DNA of 64,000 nt from Onthophagus taurus (lineage: Eukaryota; Arthropoda; Insecta; Coleoptera; Scarabaeidae). The stretch lies in assembly GCF_036711975.1 (NCBI RefSeq), contig NC_091967.1:11408001-11472000 (forward strand), written 5' to 3'. The position numbers were made by a program, and so were the translations under genes. The notes under the pieces are model-generated. The model was not told where the DNA came from. It searched no databases and saw nothing but the letters and a program-made list of their open reading frames with translations. Positions 1 to 13,090 of the stretch are shown here, piece by piece; position 1 is the first letter of the stretch; every line of letters starts with the position of its first letter.

Positions 1-3000
1 GTTTATCGTAATAGTAGGTCAGAGAATTAAGCTATTCGACGTCATGTGACATCATATAAGCGGGTTTTATGAGAAGCTATAAAGTTGTTGAAAATGAAAT
101 TGAAATTTTTTACAATCTACGTGGTAACCTCAGTTGAGCGTATGTGAATTTTACTTAAAATTTCATTTTCACTTTGCGGTTTAATGGAATTTATTGCTAC
201 TCATTACTTAATCCTCATTCATTAAAATAGTTGTATCTACTAATGTTGCGGCGGATAGGCCACAACTTCCGGAACTTGTTTTAGATAACATAATCAAGCT
301 GACGCGGTTCAGTGCTCCTTAGTAGTGGTTCAGCAAACTGTTCCAAGTAAAAACAAACTCTCTTACAACGCAATCACCACGATTTATTCTCCTCTCCTTC
401 ATTTGCGCCGAGTGCGTTTTAGATGGTACGTGACTTGGAATACGAAAGTCCACAAGCGCACGTACAACTGGCAATGTATATTCAACTGAATATGGAGGAA
501 TTCCGATTGTTTTGCTACAATGGCGAAATATGTTAAGAAAACGTCGTTATTTTTGTGTTAAGGGTACATTTTACATTTCTTGTAGTGGTCGTGCAGATGT
601 TGTGCACAGGTGTTACTTGAATCTACACCTGTTGATCTTTTTTTTTATAAAAGAGTAACAAGATAAGGTTGTTTCTTTCCAGTGGATGTAATTGAAATGA
701 AAGTGAAGATTTAATTAAGTTTGTTATAATGTTCCTAGGTGGTAAATAATAACAGTTTATAAATTGATAACAAAACAATGCCCGATTTGTACTTTGGTAC
801 AGTATATTTCCAAATGTTTATTTCGCGGAATAGACTCAATAACTTTATGCAATCTTTTCGCAATATGATACTTCGTTTGCGTACGTTGCAAAGAAAAAAC
901 TAAAGAGAAAACAACCTAAGCAAAAAGTAGTACAATGAACAATACACATCAATTTATTTATCAACCTAAATTTCTTTGTATTAATCAAAATTCATCAACA
1001 AACTGACCTAACAATATATTTTTTTTTAATATTAATCTAAATCGATGGTACTGATAATTTCTTTATTATTTCCTGAAGTATCTACTCATTTTTTTTATCT
1101 CCCCAATAAGATGTCGAAGATAACAATAGCAATTACATTTTTATATGACGGTGAATATTTGGTTTTTGCAAGGACACAAGGATTAAAAAATCTAATATTT
1201 GATTGATATTTCTAATATCATGTGTATTCGTGAATTTTTCACCTCTCTGGAAAATGAGGAAAATGGCTAAAAAATCTCCAAATATAAACAACTCCGCCAA
1301 TTTAATTAATTTTTTGTTTATAAATACCGTTGTTTAACAAAAAGCCTGAGCGTAAACTCTAGTTAATTAACCTTTACTTTTAATTTTTAAACTTCCTGTA
1401 CGTCGAAAGGTTGGATAATGGAGGTTCAGATATAATGGGTATAGTTAATGGAAGAAAAAGAAATGGAAAAAAAAACTAGAAAATGATGCGGGTAGTAACA
1501 AAAGGATTCAGAACCGCGTGAGCAATTAACTGTCATCATAATTAAGCTTCCCTTCTGTCTGAAAGGATTTTTGTAGTCGGTGTAGAAGGATTTAAAGGGC
1601 TCTAAATAAGGTGTTTGCGTAGGCTGTAACTGGCCATTAAAGCAAGTAAGGAAAGAATTGTTTGCTATGAATTTATTCATTTTCTAAGCTATCATTATTA
1701 TTTATATCTGCTAATTTCTATCAATAATTTAACATTTCTCTTAAGACTGCTAAACCCGAATGTTCCTAGTTCTAAAAGTTTAGGTATAGTGTTAGTTTCA
1801 CTTTTAGTTTTAATATCGTCGGATAAAGATAATTAAGTTACTGATTAAGCTTCGACAAATTCTTGATAACTATAAATAGTATTGTTAAATGTATAATCTA
1901 AACTAAGCAATCAATACCCGAGAATATGGAAGCTTAGATCGTACCATATGATGTATCTACGTATAAAAGATCACATGACCTCCCACGCGGTTAACAATGC
2001 AAATAAGCGTCGGTTAAGTCAACATACCAACTCGTTTTATAACGTAGCAAATCCCCTATTTGCGCAATCGAAATAAACAATGGTAAGAGAGGAAAGTTTA
2101 AAACGATTGTAAACAGTCTTTCATTCTATCGGTCGTTGAACAAGCCAGCTGGTTCGCTTAAAAATCCGACCGACAGCGGAAACAAAAGCCAGAAAGACAT
2201 TTTCGGGTCAGTTTTCTATCATTAAGTTTTCTATTATATCGAGAATGATTCACAAATGAAGGATAAGCATTAAACTTATTTGCGGACGAAGCACGAGCGT
2301 TAGCAAGAACGTAATCACTTCACCTTGATGCGTAACACGATCCTCATGAATCAACAATGCGTTATGATTAACACTATAATTATACGGTACATTACGTAAG
2401 ACTTGGACTTTTTTTTGCCTTTTAAGTCATTAGTAGTCAAAGTAATTTGTGTGTGTCAGGATTTTCTCAATGGATTTCTTTTAACATTACAAATTTTAAC
2501 GGTAAACGTTTTGTTTTACGTACCTAATAAGAAAATTCTTACGTAGGTGAATTTTCTTATTCTATCATTATTTTAATGGTTTACGTAATTATTTGATGAT
2601 CACTGTTGTTGCCTCACTCATCATAGTTCCTTGAATTTAAAAAATTTACTTTCTTAAAATTTTGGAAAATTCATTTAAATAAATTGGGATAAGGATTTAT
2701 GTTTTGTTGAATCAAAAACAAGAAAAGAATGTTATACAAGGGTGAGTCGAATGTTTTTGAAATAAACGTAAATTACCTCAACTGGCACTTACTTACCTTC
2801 ATTCGAATTACTGTGTGACCGAATGTATATGTCCTCCGGGCGTCAAATTTACGATTGCCATTTAAAATTTTAGGGGCAATAAATAACTTTAAAAGGCAAC
2901 AACCTCGGGAAACATATCGCAACTGCCGACGCCAACCTAAATTTACGCGAAACAAATAAAAGACGAGATTGAAGAAAAGAAGACTATCGCGCGCGCAACC

Positions 3001-3707
3001 GGTGGCATTCATAAATAAAGACCTACCGCAATTTTCTGACAGACGAGCGAAAATAGCTAGAAAAATTCTGTTCCTCTCTCGGCATCATGTCTGCACGTAG
3101 TTTTCATACGATATCTGTCCGCGCATGTGAGTAATGTAAACATGCTTGAGGTATTTTTGGATACCGTTTGTTTAGGATACTCGTGCTAACCAAGGCGAAC
3201 GGTTTACCTAAGCGATAAATAAATCCGTACACCATTTCTCACCTTATCAACCGCTAAACCCATCATTTGACTTTCAGTAGAATTTTCAAGTATTTTTATT
3301 ACTCAAGTTTTTGAAAAATCCATTGGTAAATCAATCATAATTTTAAAATAACGGAAAGAACATGGATGAGTAAATTAAGATGATCTGCTTCACTTTGTGG
3401 AATTCACGTAATCAATGATAGAGAGCAACATCTTAATCTCAGATTTGATAAAATAAGACAGCAATACTTATTCTATTTTTGTATCAGCCATAAGATAACG
3501 CAAAAGGACTGCAAATTATTATTAATACCTATATCTATTTTATATGCATTAAAATCATAAATTTAGAATTTACGTTAATAACAAACTCAAATTAAAGAAT
3601 TTTGATGAAGAAAAATTGTTACGGGAAATTTATTATTAACCAAAAAGTTGTTTTCCCTTATCTTATAATAAATGGTTTAATCTTGAATTACAGATATAAA
3701 TCATTAG
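1..3707. other. Gene-free AT-rich stretch, possibly Madm intron
   Basis: I find no exon, RNA gene or intact transposon here. Open frames are short and look like chance. The only recognisable item is a partial copy of the palindromic repeat described at 1735-1803. Because the NRBP/Madm first exon at 14700-14825 reads towards base 1 and its next exon was not found, this stretch may be intron of that gene; that is inference. Confidence 0.4.
1735..1803. repeat. Partial copy of the palindromic MITE-like repeat
   Basis: Contains the block ctaaacccgaatgttcctag followed by a degenerate form of the ctagtgttagtt end. The same block forms one arm of the palindromes at 7593-7712 and 40550-40672. Only one arm is clear here, so this is a truncated copy. 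Confidence 0.5.
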
Positions 3708-3929
3708 TTAATTCTCGTTAATAAAGATTACGCTTTCTATTGATTTTTTACAATAATTTTCCAATAAACTATATGATTGATGGGAGAGCTCTGTTGAGTA
3801 CTTTGTAGTTATAGTTGCTGAGTGCATGTTTATGTCGGTAGATATCTTTTCTAACTTGAGCTTTGCTAGGTCAAGAACATTTTGATAAAACGTTTCTCGT
3901 TTTCTCGCTTTCGAATGTGCTTGCCCCAT
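3708..3929 (-). CDS. Small open frame with MGQAHSK start, unknown
   Basis: A 73-codon frame starting MGQAHSK. Glycine at position 2, serine at position 6 and lysine at 7 fit the N-myristoylation consensus (G-x-x-x-S/T). The rest is a lysine- and glutamate-containing helix-like segment without a domain I recognise, and there is no membrane segment. No splice partner, clear promoter or poly(A) signal stands out, and the surrounding DNA looks non-coding. It may be a small gene, an exon, a transposon fragment or chance. Kept because the N-terminal motif is striking, but support is weak. Confidence 0.15.
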   Translation of the reverse strand: MGQAHSKARKRETFYQNVLDLAKLKLEKISTDINMHSATITTKYSTELSHQSYSLLENYCKKSIESVIFINEN

Positions 3930-4059
3930 TATTAAACTTGTTTGACGTATTATGTAGTTTTAGGAGATTTCCTTATGTGTATCTGCACTAGCGATCTATG
4001 GTACATACAAGTATGATCAAGAGCCTCTATTTCAATTATCTGTAATGTTACCGTCAGGT
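3930..4059. other. Short non-coding gap
   Basis: Nothing recognisable between the small open frame and the degenerate tandem repeat. Confidence 0.4.
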
Positions 4060-4450
4060 ACTGTTAAGAAGATCAGATACTGCTAATGAAAGACTAGAAA
4101 AGTCTAGCAAAACACTAGACTCTGCTTACAGACGACTATAGTGCTGACAGAAAACTAAATACTACTAATAAAACACTATGGTAATGAAAAACTAGATGCT
4201 GCTTACAGAAAACTCGATACTGCGGTAAAAGACAAGATAATACCCATGGAAGCCTTACTACCGGCTGAAAGCTAGATACTGTTAATGAAAGATCAGACGC
4301 TGCTAAGAGAAAACTAGATTTTGCTAACACATACCTACATACACTTCAATACACTTAAATATGACTATATACTGTCAGGAGAAGATTAAGTACTGCCTTA
4401 GAAGAACTATATGTTGCTCATGAAAAACTAAATACTACTGGCAGACAACC
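4060..4450. repeat. Degenerate tandem repeat, unit about 20-24 bp
   Basis: About 390 bp made of diverged copies of a unit close to gaaaactagatactgctaat. Examples are gaaaactagattttgctaac and gaaaaactagatgctgctta. Units vary in length and carry stop codons in all forward frames, so this is not a coding repeat. It looks like an old minisatellite. Confidence 0.65.
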
Positions 4451-7400
4451 GAGTAGATGTATACAAAGACTATTGAGATCAACTCTTACACTTTCGTCAA
4501 GTATTCACTTTATTTTCTGTGCACACTTATATAAACTAAGGTATGTCTCAATTTTGTAATTAATCAAAGTTTTGCTGGATGTGCATGAGACTTGCGACCT
4601 ATCCCTAGATTTATCTATATCTGAATTTTCAATTTTTTAATTAAATCACTAACTGCGACTACCACTACTGGAGCTCCTTGTAGTATAACAGATGTCTCTA
4701 ATTGAATCAACACAGTAATTCTAAGATATAAATATTACAAGATACAACAACTACAGCACCTATAGATACAATCGTAAACAAAGTTATCAACTGGACAGGA
4801 CATTTAAAAAATTGGTCATGTAGCAACTGTAAAAACGAACTGTAATAAACTACATTGAAAATATTAACATACATAATTATAATATGAATATTAAATTTTG
4901 AAAATGAGCAGATTAATGTGAAAACCTAGTATTAATTTATATTCATGACGAGTCAATGAATATACAGTATTTAATCGTTCATAAGTGGCTTAGGCTGGTG
5001 GCTTTCATTTAAAGGTAATTAATTTAATTAATTAGCTTAGTGTAAACATAGGTTTTCGTTTTAACAAATTGAATATGTGTTCCATTTGACACAGAAAAAC
5101 GTGTAACGGGGTACGTAAATAGCTTACCATCGCGTTTCGCAGAAAATCGTTACGAACTACAAAACACGATGCATCGTAGGTGGTGCTTATTACACAGCTC
5201 GTTACGTCACTAAAGTAGGAAACGAGAGGTGGCATTTCTAGTCTAGTCAGACACTTGTTGATATACAGAATAACCCTGCGTGACGTAAATGGCGCCGGCC
5301 GTCGCGACGCCGACGTTTTCCAAGGTTTTCCCTAGGATGGAGAAAATGTTATCCTATTATAGGATATTAACGTAAACGAACCGGCCGTCTATATTTTCCT
5401 ATGAAGGTATTCGTTATGAAAGCTTTCAAAAGGGAAGAAAACAAAACAATTTTTCTTGTTTACCTTGGCAGGAAAAAAATTTATCTCGTTAAATGAAGTT
5501 TCTGGGAAACTCGGCGTTCGCAAGAGGGAAAACATTATTAGAGGGGTTGATCCTGCCGGGGTAAAAATGTTCGACGTGTTTGCTAGTTCCGAACATTTTT
5601 GTACCAGGTGCGTTTGCTTGATTTATATGCGCAAAAAAGAAAACGTTATTGCGGACATGTACCCTCTGCAATTTTGTGCCAGCAGTACACGGAAACGAAT
5701 TTAATGCTGAAAACTGAAAACGCCCCTTTATCCGAAAACGAGAAAGATAATAATATAAGCTTCAGTGAACGGTAAAATAGGTCAGGACAATACCTTTTAC
5801 CATCCCATTTGAATTTCAAATAAGAAAAAGGTTTTTCTTTTCTAAGAAACGAGCCAAAACATAGAACGTCAATAAAACACATCTTTCGATTACGTTAACC
5901 GTTTTAATTTTCTATTTGCATAGGGGACTTTCTAACCATTACCAAATCCAACCATAATTTCAATTGCTTATCGCAAACCATTTTCGGTATATTTACATTG
6001 AGCAAGCGAAGTAAGTCTTTCGAGGAGGTTTAGATGGAAATTTTTTCTTACTCGTCGTTGCTCGAATGTAGGGTATCGAATTTCGTAAGGTCACCGTCAT
6101 ATCAAGTCATCCGCCGTCTAAAAATACTACTTATGACGATAACGGCGTTTATGCGTGTGGCGTAATTAAACAATACGGAGCAGCTGCGGTGGTGTATAGG
6201 AACGAGTTTCAACATCTGGACGTTTCAGTTTCATGAATTACCCAAACAGTTAACAACACTATACGGACAAGGATTCCATCGATGTGTATATCTGGAAAAT
6301 CTCCCGGCACCCGTTAAATATTTTACCATTCGTCCTTGAACAGTAGTTCTTTGCCCCAATTTATTACATTTTAACAATATTACTAAAAATACCACATTGC
6401 TGTTTTAATTTTCTATTTAACATATTAATTTCATTTATAAATACATCGCGAAAAATAACTATGAAAAGAAGAAGCAGCCCCTCATAATTAACTATACCGT
6501 AGTGTGAGTCTCGGGTAGCAACAACACGCACTATTCTTCTTTAATTAGAGGCGTGCGTTCCAGAAATAACACACGGCGACTTGTAAGAGAGACCGAGAGA
6601 GTGTAAGATGTACGCACTTTTTCGGTTTGGTCTTTTTTGTTAAAAGGCGCATGAGAAGAGAATTTTGCGGTTCAAACTGCATTCCGAGGGCTCTAGTAAT
6701 AGAACGGACGAGGCTGGAGCATCATTATTCACACGTACGCATCGCTTAAATTTAACCACCTCCAAAATGGAAACGTCGTTTATCCGCGTCAAACGCAAGA
6801 ACGCCGGCGCGTGCTCGTCGCCATAAAACAAGAAAGATAATGCGTGGGTCGAGAAACCAAGAGTTGAACGGACGGTTTCTTCCTATTTAGATAAGGAAGA
6901 AAAATTAAGAAAGGGTGGTAATTTTTCAAATAGTTATTTCGTGATCCGCTAAAGAAACTTTTATTGAGCAAGTAAATTAAGAACGTTAACAGTTCATTTC
7001 ATTGTGAAAAGATCATAAATAAAACAATTTAAACACGATTAATTGAACTGATAAAAACTTTAATCATCAACCAAGAACTAATTAAAATAAATTAGTACAA
7101 TAAATTTTATTTTTAGGAAACCATTAACATTAATGACTTTTTAAATAAAATTACGAAATACGTTTCTGCAAACTTGTACGAACGTATAACTAATTTTAGA
7201 TTATATTTTTAAAAAAGTATGTATAATTTGTTCGTCGTAAAGTGAATTTTAAGTAGCACCAAGTCTATATTTACTTGCAACGGAACTGACGTCACATACA
7301 TATTAACAATAGGGATGATTAACGAAATTACCATTGAATGAAAATCACAAACCAAAACACAACAACCATAAAAATTCTTATCGTTTCCATCTTCATTTAA

Positions 7401-7592
7401 TCATCATTTAACCTCTAGAGAAACGTGTTTTTATTTTTGTGACACAATTAATTTCATTTTCATCTGATTTTTTGAGATTATTAATGAAACTGCAAAACAG
7501 CAAAACATTAAAACGGGGAAGGGAGTATTCGTTATAGCCAGAAGTCACTTTATACTGTTGTAAAATGAATAATTTTAATGCACACAAATTCG
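4451..7592. other. Gene-free stretch with CpG-rich island near 5.28 kb
   Basis: No exon recognised. 5280-5330 is unusually CpG- and GC-rich for the window (gccggccgtcgcgacgccga), which could be promoter or enhancer DNA. 6585-6605 has GAGA-type purine runs. A perfect CRE-type octamer TGACGTCA lies near 7288. These are sequence resemblances only. Confidence 0.35.
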
Positions 7593-7760
7593 CTAGCACT
7601 AGAAGTAACACTAGACCTAGAACTACAAATATTCGGATTTAGCCGCACGTCTCTTAAGACGGCTAAACCCGAATGTTTCTAGTTCTAGGTCTAGTGTTAG
7701 TTCTAGTTTTTAGTTCAATAAAAAATATATAATAATTTAACGCTGAATAAGAATTAACAA
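7593..7760. repeat. Palindromic MITE-like element with flanking module
   Basis: 7593-7712 is a long imperfect palindrome. The left arm runs from cactagacctagaac to ggatttagccg and the right arm from cggctaaaccc to gttctaggtctagtgtt, around a short centre containing cttaaga. Beyond it, 7713-7755 carries a reverse-complement copy of the module that flanks the 40.5-kb copy (cagcgttagatt and ttattgaacta). Related copies occur at 1.7, 17.0 and 40.5 kb. Probably a non-autonomous foldback or MITE family. Confidence 0.7.
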
Positions 7761-7806
7761 GAATTAACACTAGCATTAGAACTAATACTAGACCTAGAAG
7801 TGGATC

Positions 7807-8220
7807 ATGGAACTAGAAACTACTACTTTAAAACGACACCATGAAGATGAATATAAAAAATTCCAAGAAAACCAAACTGAAGATAAAAAACTTAAGAAAA
7901 CGTTAACGGAAGAAGTACAACTAAAAACTAATATGCAACAACCAACTTTACAACAATACCAAGCGAACAATAAACCTTGGGACATAAACGATTCACAAGC
8001 TAAAAAAATTACCGTCAAAATAGCTGAGATGATCTTCTTAGATAGAGCACCTTGGGGAAAAACAATGCATTCATAGACAAAGATGAACTTGTATAATGAT
8101 CCAGCTCAAAATTTATACACATTGATATACAAAGGGAAAACATTGCTGATAATCAATGTTGAAGAAACGGTTACAGCCAACTGCTTGGCTTTTCAATCAT
8201 ATGTGATATTTCTATTGTGT
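7807..8220 (+). pseudogene. hAT (ZBED-type) transposase fragment
   Basis: The open part (7807-8076, 89 codons) contains PWDINDSQAKKITVKIAEMI. This resembles the segment of ZBED/hAT transposases that reads roughly PWDINxxxAKxIxxKIxEMI before the catalytic domain. The frame ends at 8076, and further weakly transposase-like sequence continues in other frames to about 8220. No DDE core, BED finger or dimerisation domain is visible. It starts directly after the palindromic element at 7593-7760. A dead transposon piece is the best reading; a domesticated short protein is unlikely. Confidence 0.55.
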
Positions 8221-8773
8221 GAATCATTAATTGAAGGGCAATGATTGCAACTTCGAAAAGAAAAGGAAGTAATAATCCGAGAGAAATTGAGAAGAAATTA
8301 CAGAAATTGAAAAAATGATGGAAAATTAAACCAGTAATACGAGAAAATGTAAGGGTGGAGGAATTGAAAGGGGAAAATTGGTGGATTTAATACAAAAGCT
8401 TAATTTATTGTACAAATTTCCGTCAATGAGAACCCCTCGAATGTAATTGTTTAAGGTAATACTCGTTCTTTTCTGGTTTCTATTAACCATTTTGTCTTTC
8501 AATTTTACCTTTTCCGTTTTGCGTTTCAGAATGAATCAACCGAGTTCTCTCTTTATTGCGCTAATTGAAGAGTCTACAAGAGACTACAACAGTCTACATC
8601 ATATTTGATTCCAATTTCGTATAAGCATAAAGTTTCGAAAAAAAAAAAAAATAAATAAGATTTTCAATTGATAAATTTTTTGCGAATTTAATTCTCTTTA
8701 ACCGGACATGCAGTAGACAATACGTAGTGGGGAAACAACACTGTATGAAAAGGGGGGCCTTGACCCCTCAGCC
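8221..8773. other. Non-coding, nothing recognised
   Basis: AT-rich sequence with poly-A runs; no gene or repeat family recognised. Confidence 0.4.
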
Positions 8774-8863
8774 TTGAGAGGGGCCCGTGAAAAAACCGTT
8801 CCAGTCACAAAAAAATCTAAACGTCCGTTCGACCCGAAAATAGTGAACGTTGTACAACTACGG

Positions 8864-8929
8864 CGCCACTTTGGCACGTGCTTAGCAAATTTAGCATCAA
8901 ATACTTATTTTGTGCCAAAAAAAGTGGCG
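8864..8929. repeat. Inverted repeat (stem-loop) with 14-bp arms
   Basis: Left arm cgccactttggcac (8864-8877) pairs with gtgccaaa...agtggcg (8912-8929), the right arm having four extra A residues. The loop is about 34 nt. It lies in a GC-richer island (8740-9360) that also holds two tight hairpins. A non-coding RNA or regulatory structure is possible but unproven. Confidence 0.55.
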
Positions 8930-9213
8930 TTTGCAAAAACTCATTTGTACCCAGTTAAAATTACAAAAAAACATAAAAATAAAAACGTTAAGGTCAAATC
9001 ATAATTTCGGATTCTTTTTTCAAATCTTTTTTTATTTTTTTTGCCTTGGTCTTAATGTTGAAGGTAGAAAAACAAAATTATTTTTAATAAACCTTTCTCA
9101 ATTCCCTCTAGATCGTGCAACCTAAACTCACCCACCCCTTCTTGAAATTAGTTTTCTCAAGACATCTTCTTGATTTCCCCCAATTCTCTCTATCCAAGTT
9201 CCGCATGGTAACA

Positions 9214-9234
9214 GAGTTGGGACACTCCCAACTC
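9214..9234. repeat. Perfect 9-bp hairpin, 3-nt loop
   Basis: gagttggga, cac, tcccaactc: a perfect stem with a three-base loop. The sequence after it is not a T run, so it does not look like an RNA polymerase III terminator. Confidence 0.7.
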
Positions 9235-9285
9235 GCGTTTCCGCCTACCACCAACAACGTCCAACCTACTGCCGCCCCCTCGACA

Positions 9286-9311
9286 CGGTGAAAAACGATC
9301 GATTTTCACCG
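9286..9311. repeat. 26-bp near-perfect palindrome
   Basis: Arms cggtgaaaa and ttttcaccg surround acgatcga; the whole is self-complementary apart from one base-pair position. It could be a dimeric transcription-factor site or the end of an inverted-repeat element. Confidence 0.65.
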
Positions 9312-12300
9312 CATTCCCGACGACGACCTAGCATGTCGCAAAAATGTACGCTATTTTCCGGACGTGTAGGAAACTCCACGGGGAGAACAGACAAAAATTG
9401 AAAAAAAAAAAAATTATAATCGGGGCACAAATGGTGGTTTAAACGGGAAAACAGGAGACTTGAAGATAATTAGTTTAGAACTGGGGGATGGAAAACCTGA
9501 CCATGCAGGCGTAAAATTAATAATTCGATAAAACGGTTTTTGACGTGTTGGAAAATTAGATTTTGTTTTAACAAGACAAAACAAATACTAAATTAAGATG
9601 GTGTAACGTAAAATTTTTCCAATTTCCATAAATGGTATCAATTTTCAAAATCGATGACTAAAATTGTAACTAAAAATGTGAGTAATAAATGAAATGAGTC
9701 AATGTTAACATATTGGCCACCTACATAATCTTGCAACTTAAATGTTGAAATACAGAATTCATATTTACAGAATACTTATGGTATGTAATAATTATATAAG
9801 TAATAAATTCTTTTCTAATATGCTAAGATTAGTTATCTTATAAAACACAAATTATTCAAATAAATAATCTTATCATAAATTACTATCATTAATAAAATTA
9901 TTTATATATCGACTAATCTAAGATTAAAAAATAACAATAACATATTCTCGGAGCATAAAGATACTAAAAAATCCTTGACATTCCATTCGTTAAACTAAAA
10001 ATTTTAATCAAATCGAATTTCCATGAAAACGTTATTAAAGAAGTGTTTCGATTTCTTCGAAATATATCAGTGATAAAATTTTAATAATTTTATCAACTTT
10101 CAAAGGAATGAATCTGAGACGTCTAAGCAACAAGTCTAATTAATGTGTTACTATACCGTGAGAAAGCAGCTCTTCGAGAGTACGGTTTTTTAATACAATC
10201 CGAGGTAAATTGGGAAAAGACCCTCTCCTCTCACCGCGCACAGTGAACAGCACAACGCAGTGGGTAACAAGGTCAATGATTCAATGGAATTCACGGTCTG
10301 CATGACTGGACGGTAAACCGTCGTCTCTGTCTGGACACGCATGTACTACGAAAATACAGAATTCAATCAAAACATGGAGGAGTTTTGAAAAATATGAAAA
10401 ATCATGTAATCAGAAAACGAGATATCAGATATATCTTAAAACCTTACTTTTCAAATAATTCACTTCTCGATTCAATTTTAATTTCTTAATCGCTGCCGAT
10501 TAATTATTGAAAATGTGATTTTCGCTTTACGAATTATTTTTAGCTTAGCTTGCTGAAACTATTAATAAAAGTACTAAGGACTTTGATACTTAATAAATCT
10601 TATACAAAGTTTAAGAATTGTTAAAACTAAAACTGTTAATTAAAATTTTGTGGTTTTTGTACGTGTTTGTATTTTTAGTACGTGTTTCTTTAAATAGAAA
10701 TAAATTGTTTTGATTTGCGGTTTTGTCATCGATGGCGAGGTGGTTCGTTTGTTAAATCAATAATCTTTTTCGCAATTGTTCAATAAAAAATGAACGTTAA
10801 CACGCACCTTCTTTCCACCGGTTCGTATTGTTTTCCATTATTATTATGAACTGGAAACGAATTCTAGGTCAACGAAAATCACATAAAATTTAACTATTAA
10901 AAGTTGAGTTAATACATTATGATAAGGCTCCTATTTTTAACCTTAGGAAATATGTAGCACCCAAAAAGTTAAATTAAAAAAATTCTTTCTTAGACAAGGT
11001 CAAATTCCAAACCTAATCGTTATGTTAACGAAAAGTTAAGTTTATGTTATACAATATGTAAGGGTTGCTTACAGTTGATTTCTTAAGTATCATACAAACA
11101 TTATTAACACTTAACCTTTTCATTAACCTCACCAACATTTTTCTTAAGAAAAATAATCTCTTCTAAGGTAGTCGTCTCGACACCGCTGTTCATAAACACC
11201 AGGTACTCATTCAAACCGGTACTCATTAGTAAAACATTAACAGGAATTAACAGGATTTCTCGCTTATTTTGTTTTTGAACAAGATTAAAAACACGTTTCC
11301 ACCATTTAGTACATTTAATCCTTAAATATAAACTATCAAATTTTAAGTTTTTAATGAACACGCCATATAACAAGAATATTGTCTTAACCAACAAATTTTG
11401 ACTTAAAACTGAAATATATATTAAACACAAAACAATTATTTTTCCCGAAAACTCATATCCGGCTCATTCCGGAAACGAAACGTAAACTAAACCTCTAGTC
11501 CCACATCCTAAATGTAACGTTAAATGGAAGATTTTATTAAAATGTTGGATGTCCTTCCTTCTACACGTTTAGACTATACCACTAATTACAATAACCTACA
11601 GAAGATACAGAATTATTGAACTGCAGCTAAGATAAAAACAATCATGTTACTTTGTTTAATAAACATGTATTTTCCAAAGAAAAGTGTTTACATTTTCTCC
11701 CTATAAAAAGCAATTTCATCTGAACAAAACAATCAATATTGCATTTTTTGGACATGAATCCAATTTTGCTGTATTTATTTACTACATGCTATTGTTAAAG
11801 AGTACAAAAACACCAATACTATAATACAACGGTCATTCTAGTCGCGTCAATGTTCGAATAATTTATAATAAAAATAATATTACAATAGTAATTCTAAGGT
11901 CGAGAGTTTTTTGTGCAGTCTGAAAAGAAAGCTTGTATATTAAATTGTAAAAAAATCGAGATTTAGTTATGACTTAAGCAACCGGATGTAAACGCCCAGC
12001 AGACTGTTTCTGCTACATCTGCGAAGAATGTATCAAATGGAAAAAAATGTTTGTCTTAATCTCAGCTGCAAAGTGTATTGTAATTTTTCCATTTGGAACC
12101 AAGTTAAGCAATGGGTTTCATGTTTAATGCAACAGCTGCAAACAAACTATGTTGGGTAAATAAAGGGTGCGGCAGAACAAATTAAGCGATTTTCAGGGCC
12201 GAATATTAGGGTGTTGTCTCATTCCTTTCTGTCGGTAACCCCGTTTAGTATCCAATATGATTTGGAAATCAACCGCCGAAATCTGTGTGAGCAATATAGT

Positions 12301-13090
12301 GGTGTCCCAATTATAAGGATCGGTGATATTTCTTCAGATTGTGATGTTCCTTCGACAGCGATGTTCAATGTTGAATTGTCACCACGTTCATGATCTCCAC
12401 AAAACACACCATAATAACTGGAAACTGATAACGAGTCCAAACATTATGACTCGAAAGTAATAGGTGATGACTTCTTTAAGAGACGGTAAGAACTATTAAT
12501 TTTTAATTTTGTTTTAGCTTTTATGTTTTTTCCTATACATTAATGCATTCAATAAAGTTATAACCTGTAAAACGGAAGTGACACTTGAATGTAATGAAGT
12601 GATTTTTGAAGATTTTATACAATAACCAGCATTTTTCTGAAAGAAATCAGAAAATACAACACAGACGCATGAATGCCTCTTACCGGTGTGATTCCCACTG
12701 CCAGGCCTATACATTTATATGTAAGTAAATTACTTGTTAACATTTACCTCGGTGGTGTGGGTATAAATGTAAACGTGATATGGCAAACACTTAATTCTAT
12801 ATTTTACCATAAAAAAAAGTTTCCTATTTTCATACATCACAACTGACATTTTATTGAATATGTTCCATGATTTTTAAGCGTGCTGCATTTCATAATGATG
12901 CGGCTAGCTGCAAACAGATCTTCAATTTCTGTGCAAAAAATATTTCAAGCAAAAAAAAATGTTTTTGTTACTGCCGAGTTGAAGGGAGCGACCCAAAAGA
13001 TCTATTATTGTAACTTACGCCCTCCGAAGCTTTAGGACAAAACTAGGTCCTTGATGAACCTTAGTATTGCTCCAAAGTCTTGTTCATTTA
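9312..13090. other. Gene-free stretch
   Basis: No exon recognised. A 108-codon minus frame at 11104-11430 is the longest open frame but has no domain I know and the base composition of its surroundings. Around 11990-12040 a short plus-strand frame reads RPADCFCYIC, faintly like a cysteine-rich protein common in arthropod repeats, but the likeness stops after a few residues. Confidence 0.35.

Noticed and set aside
8774-9004. 76-codon lysine-rich plus frame
   Set aside because: Spans an inverted repeat and has no known domain; lysine richness follows from A-runs.
9214-9234. Hairpin considered as a transcription terminator
   Set aside because: No T run follows, and the window is eukaryotic.
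11104-11430. 108-codon minus-strand open frame
   Set aside because: No recognisable domain, no splice or promoter context, composition same as flanking DNA; likely chance or very old repeat.
11985-12420. Cysteine motif RPADCFCYIC and frames to 12.4 kb, possible transposon-associated protein
   Set aside because: Likeness to the cysteine-rich arthropod repeat protein covers only about ten residues and does not continue.
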